Shown in pieces: positions 1-8,322 of a stretch of 64,000 nt of DNA. Source of the stretch: DATBGO01 sp050011895 (GTDB lineage: Bacteria; Actinomycetota; Actinomycetes; Streptosporangiales; Streptosporangiaceae); the NCBI GenBank assembly GCA_050011895.1, contig JBEKIF010000022.1, positions 12,852 to 76,851 of the forward strand. The letters are read 5' to 3'. The position numbers and the translations under genes were made by a program. Numbering within the stretch: the stretch's first letter is position 1; the number at the start of each line of letters is the position of its first letter. Under the pieces are notes generated by a model. That model was not told where the DNA came from, did no database searches, and worked only from the letters and a program-made list of their open reading frames with translations.

Positions 1-104
1 ACCCGGCCCCCGGCGGCGGTTGGTGCCGTGGCCACGAAGAACACGTGCTGGCTGGAGATAAACTCGGCAAGCCGTTTGTCCAGCCCGGGGTAGGTCTTGC
101 CCAT
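1..104 (-). CDS. Pyridoxamine 5'-phosphate oxidase-like flavoprotein, N-terminus only
   Basis: Only the first 34 codons lie in the window; the gene runs off the left edge. The start is fixed by a perfect Shine-Dalgarno AAGGAGG (complement of 109-115) six bases before the ATG. The residues seen (MGKTYPGLDKRLAEFISSQ, then HVFFVATA) resemble the opening of the small actinobacterial PNPOx-fold family, where the FVATA strand starts the FMN-binding split barrel. These proteins bind flavin or F420; no substrate can be assigned. It is divergent from the fatty-acid gene pair. The family call rests on a short stretch. Confidence 0.6.
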   Translation of the reverse strand, partial: MGKTYPGLDKRLAEFISSQHVFFVATAPTAAGGR

Positions 105-226
105 GGCGCCTCCTTATGTGCATTCTCGCCGTGAGGCCCGGGTTCCGCGAGCACCTGGAGGACTGTGTGGCCGAGGTTACTGCCGCTAGGCGTCAGCGCA
201 CCCGGCCAGCGCGCGACGCGCTGGCC

Positions 227-1612
227 GTGCGAGACGCGCTGGCCGCGCACGAGGCGGCCGTCGCCGAACTGTGCGCCGCCTATGCCGCCATCCCGCCCGG
301 CAGCCCGGTCAGGCTGGCGAAACGCACGTCGAACCTGTTCAGGTTCAGCGGCAGCGGCAGCGGCAGCGGCAGCGGCAGCGCGGCCGGGCTTGACGTGTCC
401 GCCTTCGGGCGGGTGCTGCGGATTGACCCGGACTCGGCCACGGCGGTGGTCGGCGGGATGACCACCTATGAGGATCTCGTCGACGCGACACTGCGCCGTA
501 GCCTGATGCCGCTGGTGGTGCCGCAGCTGAAGACCATCACGCTCGGCGGCGCGGTGACTGGCCTGGGCATCGAGTCAACCTCACTGCGCAACGGCATGCC
601 GCACGAGTCCGTCACCGACTTGGAGATCCTCACCGGCGATGGCCGGGTGGTGACGGCCGCTCCGGGCGGCGAGCACGACGCGCTCTACCGTGGCTTCCCC
701 AACTCTTACGGCACCCTGGGCTATGCGCTGTCGCTCACCATCGAGCTTGAGCCAGTGCGGCCCTATGTGCACCTGCGGCACTTCCGTTTCGGCAGTCCCG
801 AGGACTGCATGGCCGCCATCGCCTCGATCGCGGCCGACGGCAGCCTGGCCGGGCACAAGGCGGACTTCGTGGACGGCACGGTATTCAGCCTCGATGAGAT
901 GTACCTGACCGTCGGTGCCTTCAGCGAGGTAGCGCCGTGGCGCAGCGACTACACCAGGGAGCGGATCTATTACCAGTCCATCCGGGGACCGCGGGAGGAT
1001 TTCCTGACCATCCGCGACTACCTGTGGCGCTGGGACACCGACTGGTTCTGGTGCTCGCGGCCGTTCGGCGTGCAGAACCCCGTTATCCGCCGGGCCTGGC
1101 CGCGCAGGTACCGCCGGTCCGATGTCTACCGGAGGCTGGTGGCATTCGACCGCAAGTACGGCCTGTCCAGCGCGCTGAATGCGCGGCGCGGCACCGGTGG
1201 CCGCGAGGACGTCATCCAGGATGTGGAGATCCCGCTCGAGCGAGGCGCCGACTTCCTGAGGTTCTTTGCCGGGCAGGTCGGCATGAGCCCGGTCTGGATG
1301 TGCCCGCTCCGGCTGCGCGGCGCGGCGACCTGGCCGCTGTACCCGCTGCGGCCCGGGCAGGTCTACGTAAACTTCGGCTTCTGGGGCACCGTGGCCCGGC
1401 CCGCCGGCATGGCCGACGGCCACTACAACAGGCTCATCGAGGACCAGGTCAGCGCGCTCGGCGGGCAGAAAGGCCTGTACTCCACGTCGTTCTACGCCGA
1501 GGACGACTTCTGGGCGCACTACAACGGGCCGGAATACGCCAGGCTCAAGCGTGACTATGACGGCGAAGGCCGGCTGGCCGGTCTGTACGACAAGTGTGTC
1601 GGCCGACAGTGA
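227..1612 (+). CDS. tmsA: FAD-dependent reductase of 10-methyl fatty-acid synthesis (TmsA/BfaB-like)
   Basis: FAD-binding-4 oxidase-fold protein closely resembling mycobacterial BfaB (Rv0449c) and actinobacterial TmsA, which reduce the 10-methylene intermediate to a 10-methyl branch (tuberculostearic acid) on membrane phospholipid acyl chains. The FAD domain shows VVPQLKTITLGGAVTGLGIE and FPNSYGTLGY, both hallmarks of this group. The frame is open back to ATG 116, but that codon lies against the Shine-Dalgarno of the divergent gene and the family usually starts near the AHEAAVAELCAAY segment, so GTG 227 was chosen (461 aa); the start is uncertain. The methyltransferase partner follows. A Ser-Gly repeat interrupts the N-terminal region. 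The DUF1365 gene that lies between the two in mycobacteria is absent. Confidence 0.75.
   Translation: MRDALAAHEAAVAELCAAYAAIPPGSPVRLAKRTSNLFRFSGSGSGSGSGSAAGLDVSAFGRVLRIDPDSATAVVGGMTTYEDLVDATLRRSLMPLVVPQLKTITLGGAVTGLGIESTSLRNGMPHESVTDLEILTGDGRVVTAAPGGEHDALYRGFPNSYGTLGYALSLTIELEPVRPYVHLRHFRFGSPEDCMAAIASIAADGSLAGHKADFVDGTVFSLDEMYLTVGAFSEVAPWRSDYTRERIYYQSIRGPREDFLTIRDYLWRWDTDWFWCSRPFGVQNPVIRRAWPRRYRRSDVYRRLVAFDRKYGLSSALNARRGTGGREDVIQDVEIPLERGADFLRFFAGQVGMSPVWMCPLRLRGAATWPLYPLRPGQVYVNFGFWGTVARPAGMADGHYNRLIEDQVSALGGQKGLYSTSFYAEDDFWAHYNGPEYARLKRDYDGEGRLAGLYDKCVGRQ
344..380 (+). repeat. Hexanucleotide repeat (CAGCGG)n inside tmsA
   Basis: About six tandem copies of CAGCGG encode alternating Ser and Gly just after the TSNLF segment and before the FAD domain proper. 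Family members normally have a short charged linker here. The repeat is in frame, so copy-number change would lengthen or shorten the linker without a frameshift. Confidence 0.85.
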
Positions 1613-1663
1613 GCGCCGACAGTGCGCGCCGACAGCGCGCGGCCGAGAGTGAGCGCCGACAGT
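1603..1663 (+). repeat. Imperfect tandem repeat GCCGACAGTG(A/C)GC between tmsA and tmsB
   Basis: The end of tmsA and the spacer before tmsB hold four degenerate copies of a 14-16 base unit built on GCCGACAGT. It ends just before the tmsB ribosome-binding site. Function unknown; probably replication slippage. Confidence 0.6.
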
Positions 1664-1681
1664 GATGAAGGAGAGAGGGTT

Positions 1682-2968
1682 ATGGCACTGGCCGACGTGT
1701 TCGAGAGGTTCGCGGGACCTGACGCCCCCGTCCAGTTCCTCGCCTACGACGGAAGCAAGGCCGGCGCGCCGGACTCGCCGATCCGGATCACGGTGAAATC
1801 GCCGACCGCGGTGGCCTACCTGGCGCAGGCACCCGGCGCGCTCGGGCTGGCCCGGGCCTACGTGGCCGGCCACCTCGATGTCGACGGCGACATGTACACG
1901 GCGCTGGCCAGGATGGCCAGCGTGCAGCGCATCGACCTGGACGCGGCGGAACGGCTCCGGATGCTCCGCGAGCTCGGCGGACCGCGGCTGCTGTGGCCGC
2001 GGCTGCCGGCGCCGCCGCAGGAGGTGCGGGTGAACCGCAGGTGGCTGGCTGGACGGCTGCACTCCAAGGATCGCGACGCGAGCGCGATCTCGCACCACTA
2101 CGACGTGTCGAACGCCTTCTACCAGTGGGTGCTCGGGCCGTCGATGGCCTACACCTGCGCCTGCTATCCGACCGCGGACGCCACCCTCGAAGAGGCCCAG
2201 GCGTACAAGTTCGACCTGGTGGCCAGGAAACTGGGGCTGCGCTCCGGGATGCGGCTGCTCGATGTGGGCTGCGGCTGGGGCGGCATGGTGATGCACGCGG
2301 CGCGCGAGTACGGAGTCCGCGCGCTCGGGGTGACCTTGTCGCAGCAGCAGGCCCAGTGGGCGCAGCGGGCGATCAGCGAGGCCGGCCTGTCGGACCTCGC
2401 GGAGGTCCGGCACCTGGACTACCGGGACGTGGCCGAGACCGGCTTCGACGCGGTCAGCTCGATCGGGCTCACCGAGCACATCGGCAGGGACCGGCTGCCT
2501 GGCTACTTCGCCTTCCTGAGCGGCAAGCTGAAGCCGGAAGGGCGGCTGCTCAACCACTGCATCACCCGCCCGGACAACCGGGCGCCAGGCCGGGTGAAGG
2601 GCGGCTTCATCAACCGGTACGTGTTCCCCGACGGCGAGCTTGAGGGACCCGGCTACCTGATCACGCTGATCAACGACACCGGGTTCGAGGTCAGGCACGA
2701 GGAGAACCTGCGCGAGCACTACGCCAGGACGCTGGCCGGCTGGTGCGTCAACCTGGACGCGCACTGGGATGAGGCGGTGGCCGAGGTCGGCGAGGGGACC
2801 GCGCGGGTCTGGCGCCTCTACATGGCGGGCTCGCGACTCGGTTTCGAGCGAAACCAGATCCAGCTGCACCAGGTCCTCGGCGTCAAGCTCGGCGCGAACG
2901 GCACCTCAGGCATGCCGCTGCGCCCGGACTGGGAGCCCGCGGCCACCGCGGTTCACTCCGCCGTCTGA
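1682..2968 (+). CDS. tmsB: SAM-dependent fatty-acyl methyltransferase (TmsB/BfaA, cyclopropane-synthase family)
   Basis: A 428-aa member of the cyclopropane-fatty-acyl-phospholipid synthase family. The SAM motif I LLDVGCGWGGM is at about residues 192-202, and the family segment SAISHHYDVSNAFYQWVLG precedes it. Next to an FAD reductase, the expected reaction is SAM-dependent methylenation of oleoyl chains at C10, followed by reduction by TmsA to 10-methylstearate in the membrane. ATG 1682 was chosen because GAAGGAGAGAGG lies at the right distance; an upstream in-frame ATG at 1622 falls in repeats. A cyclopropane product is the alternative, less likely given the neighbour. Confidence 0.78.
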   Translation: MALADVFERFAGPDAPVQFLAYDGSKAGAPDSPIRITVKSPTAVAYLAQAPGALGLARAYVAGHLDVDGDMYTALARMASVQRIDLDAAERLRMLRELGGPRLLWPRLPAPPQEVRVNRRWLAGRLHSKDRDASAISHHYDVSNAFYQWVLGPSMAYTCACYPTADATLEEAQAYKFDLVARKLGLRSGMRLLDVGCGWGGMVMHAAREYGVRALGVTLSQQQAQWAQRAISEAGLSDLAEVRHLDYRDVAETGFDAVSSIGLTEHIGRDRLPGYFAFLSGKLKPEGRLLNHCITRPDNRAPGRVKGGFINRYVFPDGELEGPGYLITLINDTGFEVRHEENLREHYARTLAGWCVNLDAHWDEAVAEVGEGTARVWRLYMAGSRLGFERNQIQLHQVLGVKLGANGTSGMPLRPDWEPAATAVHSAV

Positions 2969-2977
2969 CCCGCGACG

Positions 2978-3026
2978 TGATCGTGACGACTGCTCAGCGA
3001 TATCCGCTGAACAGTCGTCACGATCA
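2978..3026. terminator. 22-bp hairpin between convergent genes, likely bidirectional terminator
   Basis: Arms 2978-2999 and 3005-3026 pair over 22 bp with one mismatch around the loop ATATC. It lies between the ends of tmsB (+) and the DAHP synthase gene (-). There is no T-run on either side, which is usual for high-GC actinobacteria. Confidence 0.7.
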
Positions 3027-3090
3027 TGGAATGGGACGTGGCGGCACGGTGAATACCGGCTATTAACGGGACGCGGGAGTCAGGGCCGGC

Positions 3091-4461
3091 TCACCGGAGC
3101 GGCCCGCGTTCGGGCGCAGTGCGGTAGCTGGAGGCGACGGTGAAGGCGAGGTCAAGCGCCTGGCTGCGGTTGAGCCGCGGGTCACAGGCGGTCTCGTAGC
3201 GCTGATGCAAGTCGTCGGCGATGATCTCACGGCTGCCGCCCACGCACTCGGTCACGTTGTCGCCGGTGAACTCGATGTGGATGCCGCCCGGGTGGGTGCC
3301 GAGCCCCCGGTGGACCTCGAAGAAGCCCTGCACCTCGCCGAGCACATCGTCGAACCGGCGGGTCTTGTGCCCGCTAGGCGCCTCGAAGGTGTTGCCGTGC
3401 ATCGGGTCGCAGACCCAGGCGACGGGGATTCCCTCGGCAGCGACCGCCCGGATCAGCGGCGGCAGTGCGCTGCGGATCCGGGCCGCGCCCATCCGGGTGA
3501 TCAGGGTGAGCCGGCCTGGCTCGCCGTCGGGGTTGAGCTTGCCGGCCAGCGCTACCAGGTCGGCGGGCCGCGCGTCCGGCCCGACCTTGACGCCGATGGG
3601 ATTGCGGATGGTGCTGGCGAACTCGATGTGCGCCCCGTCGACCGCGCGGGTCCGCTCGCCGATCCACAGGAAGTGGGCTGAGGCGTCGTACAACTGCCCG
3701 GTCCGTGCGTCTGTCCTGGTCAGGGCCTGCTCGTAGGCCAGGATCAGGGCCTCGTGACTGGAGTAGAGCTCCACTGACCGCAGCTCTTCGGGCTCCGCAC
3801 CGCAGGCCTGCATGAAGCCGAGCGCCCGGTCGATCTCGCCGGCCAGCCGCTCGTACCGCTGCCCGGACGGGCTCTCGGCGACGAAGTCCTGGTTCCAGGC
3901 ATGCACCTGGCGCAGGTCCGCGTAGCCGCCGGCGGTGAACGCCCGGCACAGGTTCAACGTCACCGCCGAGCAGTGATAAGCGCGCAGCAGCCTCGCCGGG
4001 TCGGGCGTGCGAGCCGCAGCAGTGAAATCGAATCCGTTGATGGCGTCACCGCGATAAGCGGGCAGCGCCACCCCGTCCCGTACCTCGGCGGTGCTTGACC
4101 GCGGCTTGGCGAACTGCCCGGCCATCCGGCCGATCTTCACGACCGGCACGCTCGCGCCGTAGGTGAGCACGACAGCCATCTGCAGCAGCGTCTGCAGCTT
4201 GGCGTGGACCGCCTCGGCGGTGGCGCCGGCGAACGTCTCCGCGCAGTCGCCGCCCTGCAGCACGAACGCCTCGCCGCGCGCCACCGCGGCCAGCCGTGCC
4301 CGCAGCAGGTCGCATTCGCCGGCGAAGACCAGCGGCGGAAGGCCCGCCAGCTCGGCAGTCACGGCCTGCAGCCGGCCCGGGTCAGCCCAGTCGGGCTGCT
4401 GGGCGGCGGGCAGCCCATGCCAGCTGGCGAGGCCAGGGGCCTGCGCGGCGGTCGCGGTCAT
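3091..4461 (-). CDS. aroG: Class II 3-deoxy-D-arabino-heptulosonate 7-phosphate synthase
   Basis: First enzyme of the shikimate pathway: phosphoenolpyruvate plus erythrose 4-phosphate gives DAHP. At 456 aa it is full length for the plant-like class II family. Metal ligands are visible as Cys73 (QGGDCAETF), His355 (CDPMHGNTF), Glu397 (GIHIEFTG) and Asp427 (ACDPRL); as I recall the M. tuberculosis enzyme (C87, H369, E411, D441), the spacings are identical. The conserved KTRRFDDVL follows. It is convergent with tmsB across a long hairpin, and its start is about 95 bases from the divergent dxr start. Feedback sensitivity cannot be read from sequence. Confidence 0.93.
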   Translation of the reverse strand: MTATAAQAPGLASWHGLPAAQQPDWADPGRLQAVTAELAGLPPLVFAGECDLLRARLAAVARGEAFVLQGGDCAETFAGATAEAVHAKLQTLLQMAVVLTYGASVPVVKIGRMAGQFAKPRSSTAEVRDGVALPAYRGDAINGFDFTAAARTPDPARLLRAYHCSAVTLNLCRAFTAGGYADLRQVHAWNQDFVAESPSGQRYERLAGEIDRALGFMQACGAEPEELRSVELYSSHEALILAYEQALTRTDARTGQLYDASAHFLWIGERTRAVDGAHIEFASTIRNPIGVKVGPDARPADLVALAGKLNPDGEPGRLTLITRMGAARIRSALPPLIRAVAAEGIPVAWVCDPMHGNTFEAPSGHKTRRFDDVLGEVQGFFEVHRGLGTHPGGIHIEFTGDNVTECVGGSREIIADDLHQRYETACDPRLNRSQALDLAFTVASSYRTAPERGPLR

Positions 4462-4544
4462 GCCTGGACCGGTACGGCCGCGGCGGTGTCGGGGATCACG
4501 GTCTCACGCTACGCGCCGGATACGGCGGCGGATGGCCGCAGGGG

Positions 4545-4550
4545 CACAAT
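4545..4550 (+). promoter_or_regulatory. Candidate -10 (CACAAT) of leaderless dxr transcript
   Basis: CACAAT ends exactly six bases before the GTG start at 4557, with no Shine-Dalgarno between. The spacing fits transcription starting at the G of GTG. No convincing -35 was seen. Confidence 0.4.
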
Positions 4551-4556
4551 GGCTGG

Positions 4557-5879
4557 GTGGACTCTGCGCTGCCAGCACCCCGCGAGATCGTCCTGCTCGG
4601 CTCCACCGGCTCGGTGGGTACCCAGGCGGCCGACATCATCAGGCGCAACCCTGGCCGGTTCCGGGTGGTCGGCCTGGCCGCGGGCGGCGGCAGCCCCGGG
4701 CAGCTGGCCAGCCAGGCGGTGGAATTCGGCGCCGAGGTGGTGGCGGTGGCGAGCGAGTCCGCAGTACCCGACCTGCGCGAGGCCCTGCGGGCCGCGGCAT
4801 CGGCCGGCCCAGGCCGGGTGCCGAGTCGCGGCGCTGCGTCAGGCCCGGACGGAGGTACGGCTGACCCGGCAGGCCGGGCCAGGCCGGTTCCCGAGGTGCT
4901 TGGCGGCCCGGACGCGGTCGCCGCGGTAGCGGCATGGCCCTGCGACGTCGTGCTGAACGCGGTCACCGGCGCGGTCGGGCTGGCCGCCACGCTCGCGGCC
5001 ATCGACGCCGGCCGGACGCTGGCGCTCGCCAACAAGGAGTCGCTGATCATGGGCGGCCCGCTGGTCGCCGGCCGGGCAGCACCGGGCCAGATCGTACCGG
5101 TCGACTCCGAGCATTCAGCCATCGCGCAGTGCCTGCGCAGCGGCAGTGCCGGGGAGGTCCGCCGCCTGGTGCTGACGGCCAGCGGCGGTCCGTTCCTGCA
5201 CCGCAGCCGCGCCGATCTTGCGGACGTCACGCCGGAGCAGGCGCTCGCGCACCCGACCTGGACAATGGGCCCGGTGATCACCGTCAACTCCGCCACGCTG
5301 GTCAACAAGGGCCTGGAGCTCATCGAGGCGCACTTGCTCTTCGGTGTCGGATTCGACGACATCGAGGTGGTCGTGCACCGGCAGTCGGTGGTGCATTCCA
5401 TGGTCGAGTTCACCGACGGCTCCACGATCGCGCAGGCCAGCCCGCCCGACATGCGGATCCCGATCGCCGTCGCGCTGGGCTGGCCGGACCGTGTCGCGGA
5501 CGCGGCCAGCCCCGTCGACTGGACCTCGGCGCACACCTGGACCTTCGAACCGCTGGACACCGATGCCTTCCCGGCGGTTTCGCTCGCCCGCCAGGCCGGG
5601 CTCACTGGCGGGACCGCGCCAGCTGCCTACAACGCAGCGAACGAGATCTGCGTCGGCGCTTTTCTGGCCGGCCGTCTTGCCTTTGCCGGAATCATCGACA
5701 CGGTCGCCCAGGTAGTCTCTGAGCATGGTGGGCCTCGCGGGGCGTCCGGCACACTAGAGGACGTGCTCGCGGCGGACCGCTGGGCCAGGGAACGGGCAAG
5801 CGAGCTGACCAGCAACAGGCAGCGGCGCAGGCCGGCCGCCGCAGGCGCGGCTAGCGGGGAGGGAGAGTCAGCGGGATGA
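4557..5879 (+). CDS. dxr: 1-deoxy-D-xylulose 5-phosphate reductoisomerase
   Basis: Second enzyme of the MEP isoprenoid pathway: NADPH-dependent rearrangement of DXP to MEP in the cytoplasm. Visible motifs are the NADPH loop GSTGSVGTQ (about residue 14), LANKESLIMGG, the metal-site region PVDSEHSAI, HPTWTMG, NSATLVNKGLE and HRQSVVHSMVEF. GTG 4557 gives 440 aa, longer than the usual 390-400. The excess is a Gly/Pro/Ala-rich insertion at about residues 78-105 and a basic C-terminal tail. The stop overlaps the next ATG (ATGA), so rip is translationally coupled. ispG lies two genes on, so two MEP-pathway genes flank the protease. Confidence 0.93.
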   Translation: MDSALPAPREIVLLGSTGSVGTQAADIIRRNPGRFRVVGLAAGGGSPGQLASQAVEFGAEVVAVASESAVPDLREALRAAASAGPGRVPSRGAASGPDGGTADPAGRARPVPEVLGGPDAVAAVAAWPCDVVLNAVTGAVGLAATLAAIDAGRTLALANKESLIMGGPLVAGRAAPGQIVPVDSEHSAIAQCLRSGSAGEVRRLVLTASGGPFLHRSRADLADVTPEQALAHPTWTMGPVITVNSATLVNKGLELIEAHLLFGVGFDDIEVVVHRQSVVHSMVEFTDGSTIAQASPPDMRIPIAVALGWPDRVADAASPVDWTSAHTWTFEPLDTDAFPAVSLARQAGLTGGTAPAAYNAANEICVGAFLAGRLAFAGIIDTVAQVVSEHGGPRGASGTLEDVLAADRWARERASELTSNRQRRRPAAAGAASGEGESAG

Positions 5880-7072
5880 CCTTCCTGCTCGGGGTGGCCA
5901 TTTTCGTGCTCGCACTGCTCATCTCGGTGATGCTGCATGAGGCGGGCCACTTCCTGACCGCCAAGAGATTCGGCATGAAGGTCACCCAGTTTTTCGTGGG
6001 CTTCGGGCAGACCCTGTGGTCCCGGGTCCGCGGCGAGACCGAGTACGGCATCAAGGCGCTGCCGCTCGGCGGGTTCGTGAAGATCACCGGGATGACGACG
6101 CTCGAAGAGGTGGATCCGGCCGACGAGCCGCGCTCGTTCCGGAACCAGCCAGGCTGGCAGCGGATAATCGTCCTGGCGGCAGGCTCGTTTATGCATTTCG
6201 CCCTGGCCTTCTTCCTGCTGATCGTGCTGGCGGCCGGGCTCGGGCTTGAGAACGACAACAGCACGGCAATCGGCACCGTGGACAGCTGCGTTCCAGCCAG
6301 CGTCACCGCGCTGAACAATCAGTCGTGTTCGGGCAGCCGGGGCACCTCACCTGCGCAGCTGGCCGGCCTCAAGCCTGGTGACAAGATCATCGCGATCGGC
6401 GGGACCCGGGTCCGCAACTGGACGCAACTCGGCGCGGTCATCCGCGCCCAGCCGGCCGGCCGCGCGACCTCCGTCGTCGTGCAGCGGGATGGCAGGCAGC
6501 AGACCCTGTCGGTGACCCCGGTCACGGTCCCCGGCCGCCGCGGCTCTTATCTCGGCATCGGGAACGACACGATCTTCCAGCGGATCAACCCGCTGCGGGC
6601 GGTGACCTATGCCGGCTCCGCCTTCGGCCAGGTCGTGACCGAGTCGGTGTCGGGAGTCTCGAAGCTGCCCGCGGCGCTGCCCAGCCTGTTCGCCAAAGAC
6701 CGGGCGAAGACCGCAGCCGGGCAGGTCGGCAGCGTTGTCGGCGCCGGTGACACGGCAGGCCAGGTGGTCGCGGCGAAGATCGGCTGGCAGTCGAAGGTCG
6801 CGTACATCCTGGCGATCATCATCTCGCTGAACATCTTCGTCGGGATTTTCAACCTGCTGCCGCTGCTGCCGATGGACGGCGGGCACCTGGCCGTCATCAT
6901 CTACGAGCGGTGCCGGGCCTGGCTGGCCAGGCTGCGTGGCAGGCCCGATCCCGGCCTGGTAGACATGCGGAAGCTGATCCCGGTGAGCGTCGGCGTCTTC
7001 GCGCTGCTGGTCGGCTTCAGCCTGCTGCTGATCGCCGCCGATATCATCAATCCGGTCCATCTCGTCCAGTGA
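5876..7072 (+). CDS. rip: Site-2 intramembrane metalloprotease (RseP/Rip1 family)
   Basis: Membrane-embedded zinc protease that cleaves transmembrane substrates, typically anti-sigma factors, after a first cut. The zinc motif HEAGH is at residues 21-25 in the first membrane helix, a PDZ domain follows the second helix (AQLAGLKPGDKIIAIGG), and the third ligand is in NLLPLLPMDGGH (Asp about 334). At 398 aa it matches M. tuberculosis Rip1 (Rv2869c), which has the same dxr and ispG neighbours. Its start overlaps the dxr stop. In M. tuberculosis Rip1 cuts several anti-sigma factors; none here can be named as a substrate. Confidence 0.93.
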   Translation: MTFLLGVAIFVLALLISVMLHEAGHFLTAKRFGMKVTQFFVGFGQTLWSRVRGETEYGIKALPLGGFVKITGMTTLEEVDPADEPRSFRNQPGWQRIIVLAAGSFMHFALAFFLLIVLAAGLGLENDNSTAIGTVDSCVPASVTALNNQSCSGSRGTSPAQLAGLKPGDKIIAIGGTRVRNWTQLGAVIRAQPAGRATSVVVQRDGRQQTLSVTPVTVPGRRGSYLGIGNDTIFQRINPLRAVTYAGSAFGQVVTESVSGVSKLPAALPSLFAKDRAKTAAGQVGSVVGAGDTAGQVVAAKIGWQSKVAYILAIIISLNIFVGIFNLLPLLPMDGGHLAVIIYERCRAWLARLRGRPDPGLVDMRKLIPVSVGVFALLVGFSLLLIAADIINPVHLVQ

Positions 7073-7085
7073 GGCGATCACCGAT

Positions 7086-8222
7086 ATGACTGTTGACCTA
7101 GGACTGCCGCAGCTGCCGCCTGAGCCGCTGGCACCGCGCAGGAAATCCCGCCAGATCATGGTGGGCAGGGGCGCCCACGCGGTGCCCGTGGGCGGCGGCG
7201 CGCCCGTCTCCGTGCAGTCGATGACGACCACGCTCACGGCTGACGTCAACGCCACCCTGCAGCAGATCGCCGAGCTCACCGCGGCGGGCTGCCAGATAGT
7301 CCGGGTCGCCGTCCCGTCCCAGGACGACGCTGACGCGTTGCCCGACATCGCCAGGAAGTCGCAGATCCCGGTGATCGCCGACATCCACTTCCAGCCGAAA
7401 TACGTGTTCGCGGCGATCGACGCCGGCTGTGCCGCGGTCCGGGTCAACCCCGGCAACATCAAGGCGTTCGACGACAAGGTCAGCGAGATCGCGCGGGCTG
7501 CGTCGGCGGCGGGCGTGCCGATCAGGATCGGCGTCAACGCAGGGTCCCTGGACAAGCGGCTGCTGGCCAAGTACGGCAAGGCCACCGCGGAGGCGCTGGC
7601 GGAGTCCGCGCTGTGGGAGTGCTCGCTGTTCGAGGAGCATGGCTTCACCGACATCAAGATCTCGGTCAAGCACCACGACCCGGTCGTGATGGTCAACGCC
7701 TACCGGCAGCTCGCGCAGCGCTGCGACTATCCGCTGCACCTGGGGGTGACCGAGGCGGGACCCGCCTTCCAGGGCACGGTCAAGTCGGCAGTAGCGTTCG
7801 GCGCGTTGCTGGCCGAAGGGATCGGGGACACGATCCGGGTATCGCTGTCCGCGCCGCCGGTCGAGGAGGTCAAGGTCGGCATCGCGATCCTGGAGTCGCT
7901 CGGGATGCGCGACCGCGGCCTTGAGATCGTCTCCTGCCCGTCGTGCGGGCGCGCCCAGGTGGATGTGTACAAGCTGGCCGATGAGGTGACCGCGGCGCTG
8001 GACGGGCTTGACGTCCCGCTTCGGGTCGCGGTCATGGGCTGCGTGGTCAACGGGCCAGGTGAGGCACGCGAGGCGGACCTCGGGGTGGCCTCAGGCAACG
8101 GCAAGGGGCAGATTTTCGTACGGGGCGAGGTCGTCAAGACCGTGCCGGAGTCGCAGATCGTGGAGACCCTGATCGAGGAGGCCATGAAGCTCGCGGCCGC
8201 CATCGAGCCCGCGGACGGCTGA
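7086..8222 (+). CDS. ispG: 4-hydroxy-3-methylbut-2-enyl diphosphate synthase, [4Fe-4S] enzyme
   Basis: Penultimate MEP-pathway step: reductive ring opening of methylerythritol cyclodiphosphate to HMBPP. The 378-aa protein has the TIM-barrel half (PVSVQSMTTTLTADV, ADIHFQPKYVFAAIDAG) and the iron-sulfur half with Cys284 and Cys287 (SCPSCGR), Cys319 and Glu326 (GCVVNGPGE), the four cluster ligands of the family. It follows rip after 13 bases and is probably cotranscribed with dxr and rip. Nothing unusual. Confidence 0.95.
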   Translation: MTVDLGLPQLPPEPLAPRRKSRQIMVGRGAHAVPVGGGAPVSVQSMTTTLTADVNATLQQIAELTAAGCQIVRVAVPSQDDADALPDIARKSQIPVIADIHFQPKYVFAAIDAGCAAVRVNPGNIKAFDDKVSEIARAASAAGVPIRIGVNAGSLDKRLLAKYGKATAEALAESALWECSLFEEHGFTDIKISVKHHDPVVMVNAYRQLAQRCDYPLHLGVTEAGPAFQGTVKSAVAFGALLAEGIGDTIRVSLSAPPVEEVKVGIAILESLGMRDRGLEIVSCPSCGRAQVDVYKLADEVTAALDGLDVPLRVAVMGCVVNGPGEAREADLGVASGNGKGQIFVRGEVVKTVPESQIVETLIEEAMKLAAAIEPADG

Positions 8223-8310
8223 CCAGGTCCGGACGGGCCGCCACCAGCCGTTTCAGCGGCGCCGGCGGCAGGACACGCTGCAGGCGCCGCTTCAGCGGCA
8301 CCGCGTCGGG

Positions 8311-8316
8311 CAGGAT
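8311..8316 (+). promoter_or_regulatory. Candidate -10 (CAGGAT) of leaderless S33 peptidase transcript
   Basis: CAGGAT ends six bases before ATG 8323; no Shine-Dalgarno lies in the gap. No -35 was recognised. Confidence 0.35.
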
Positions 8317-8322
8317 GGCTGC

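Noticed and set aside
581..2869. A 762-codon open frame on the minus strand across tmsA and tmsB
   Set aside because: Antisense shadow of two genes with clear family motifs; high GC keeps antisense frames open. It has no recognisable domain and no ribosome-binding site.
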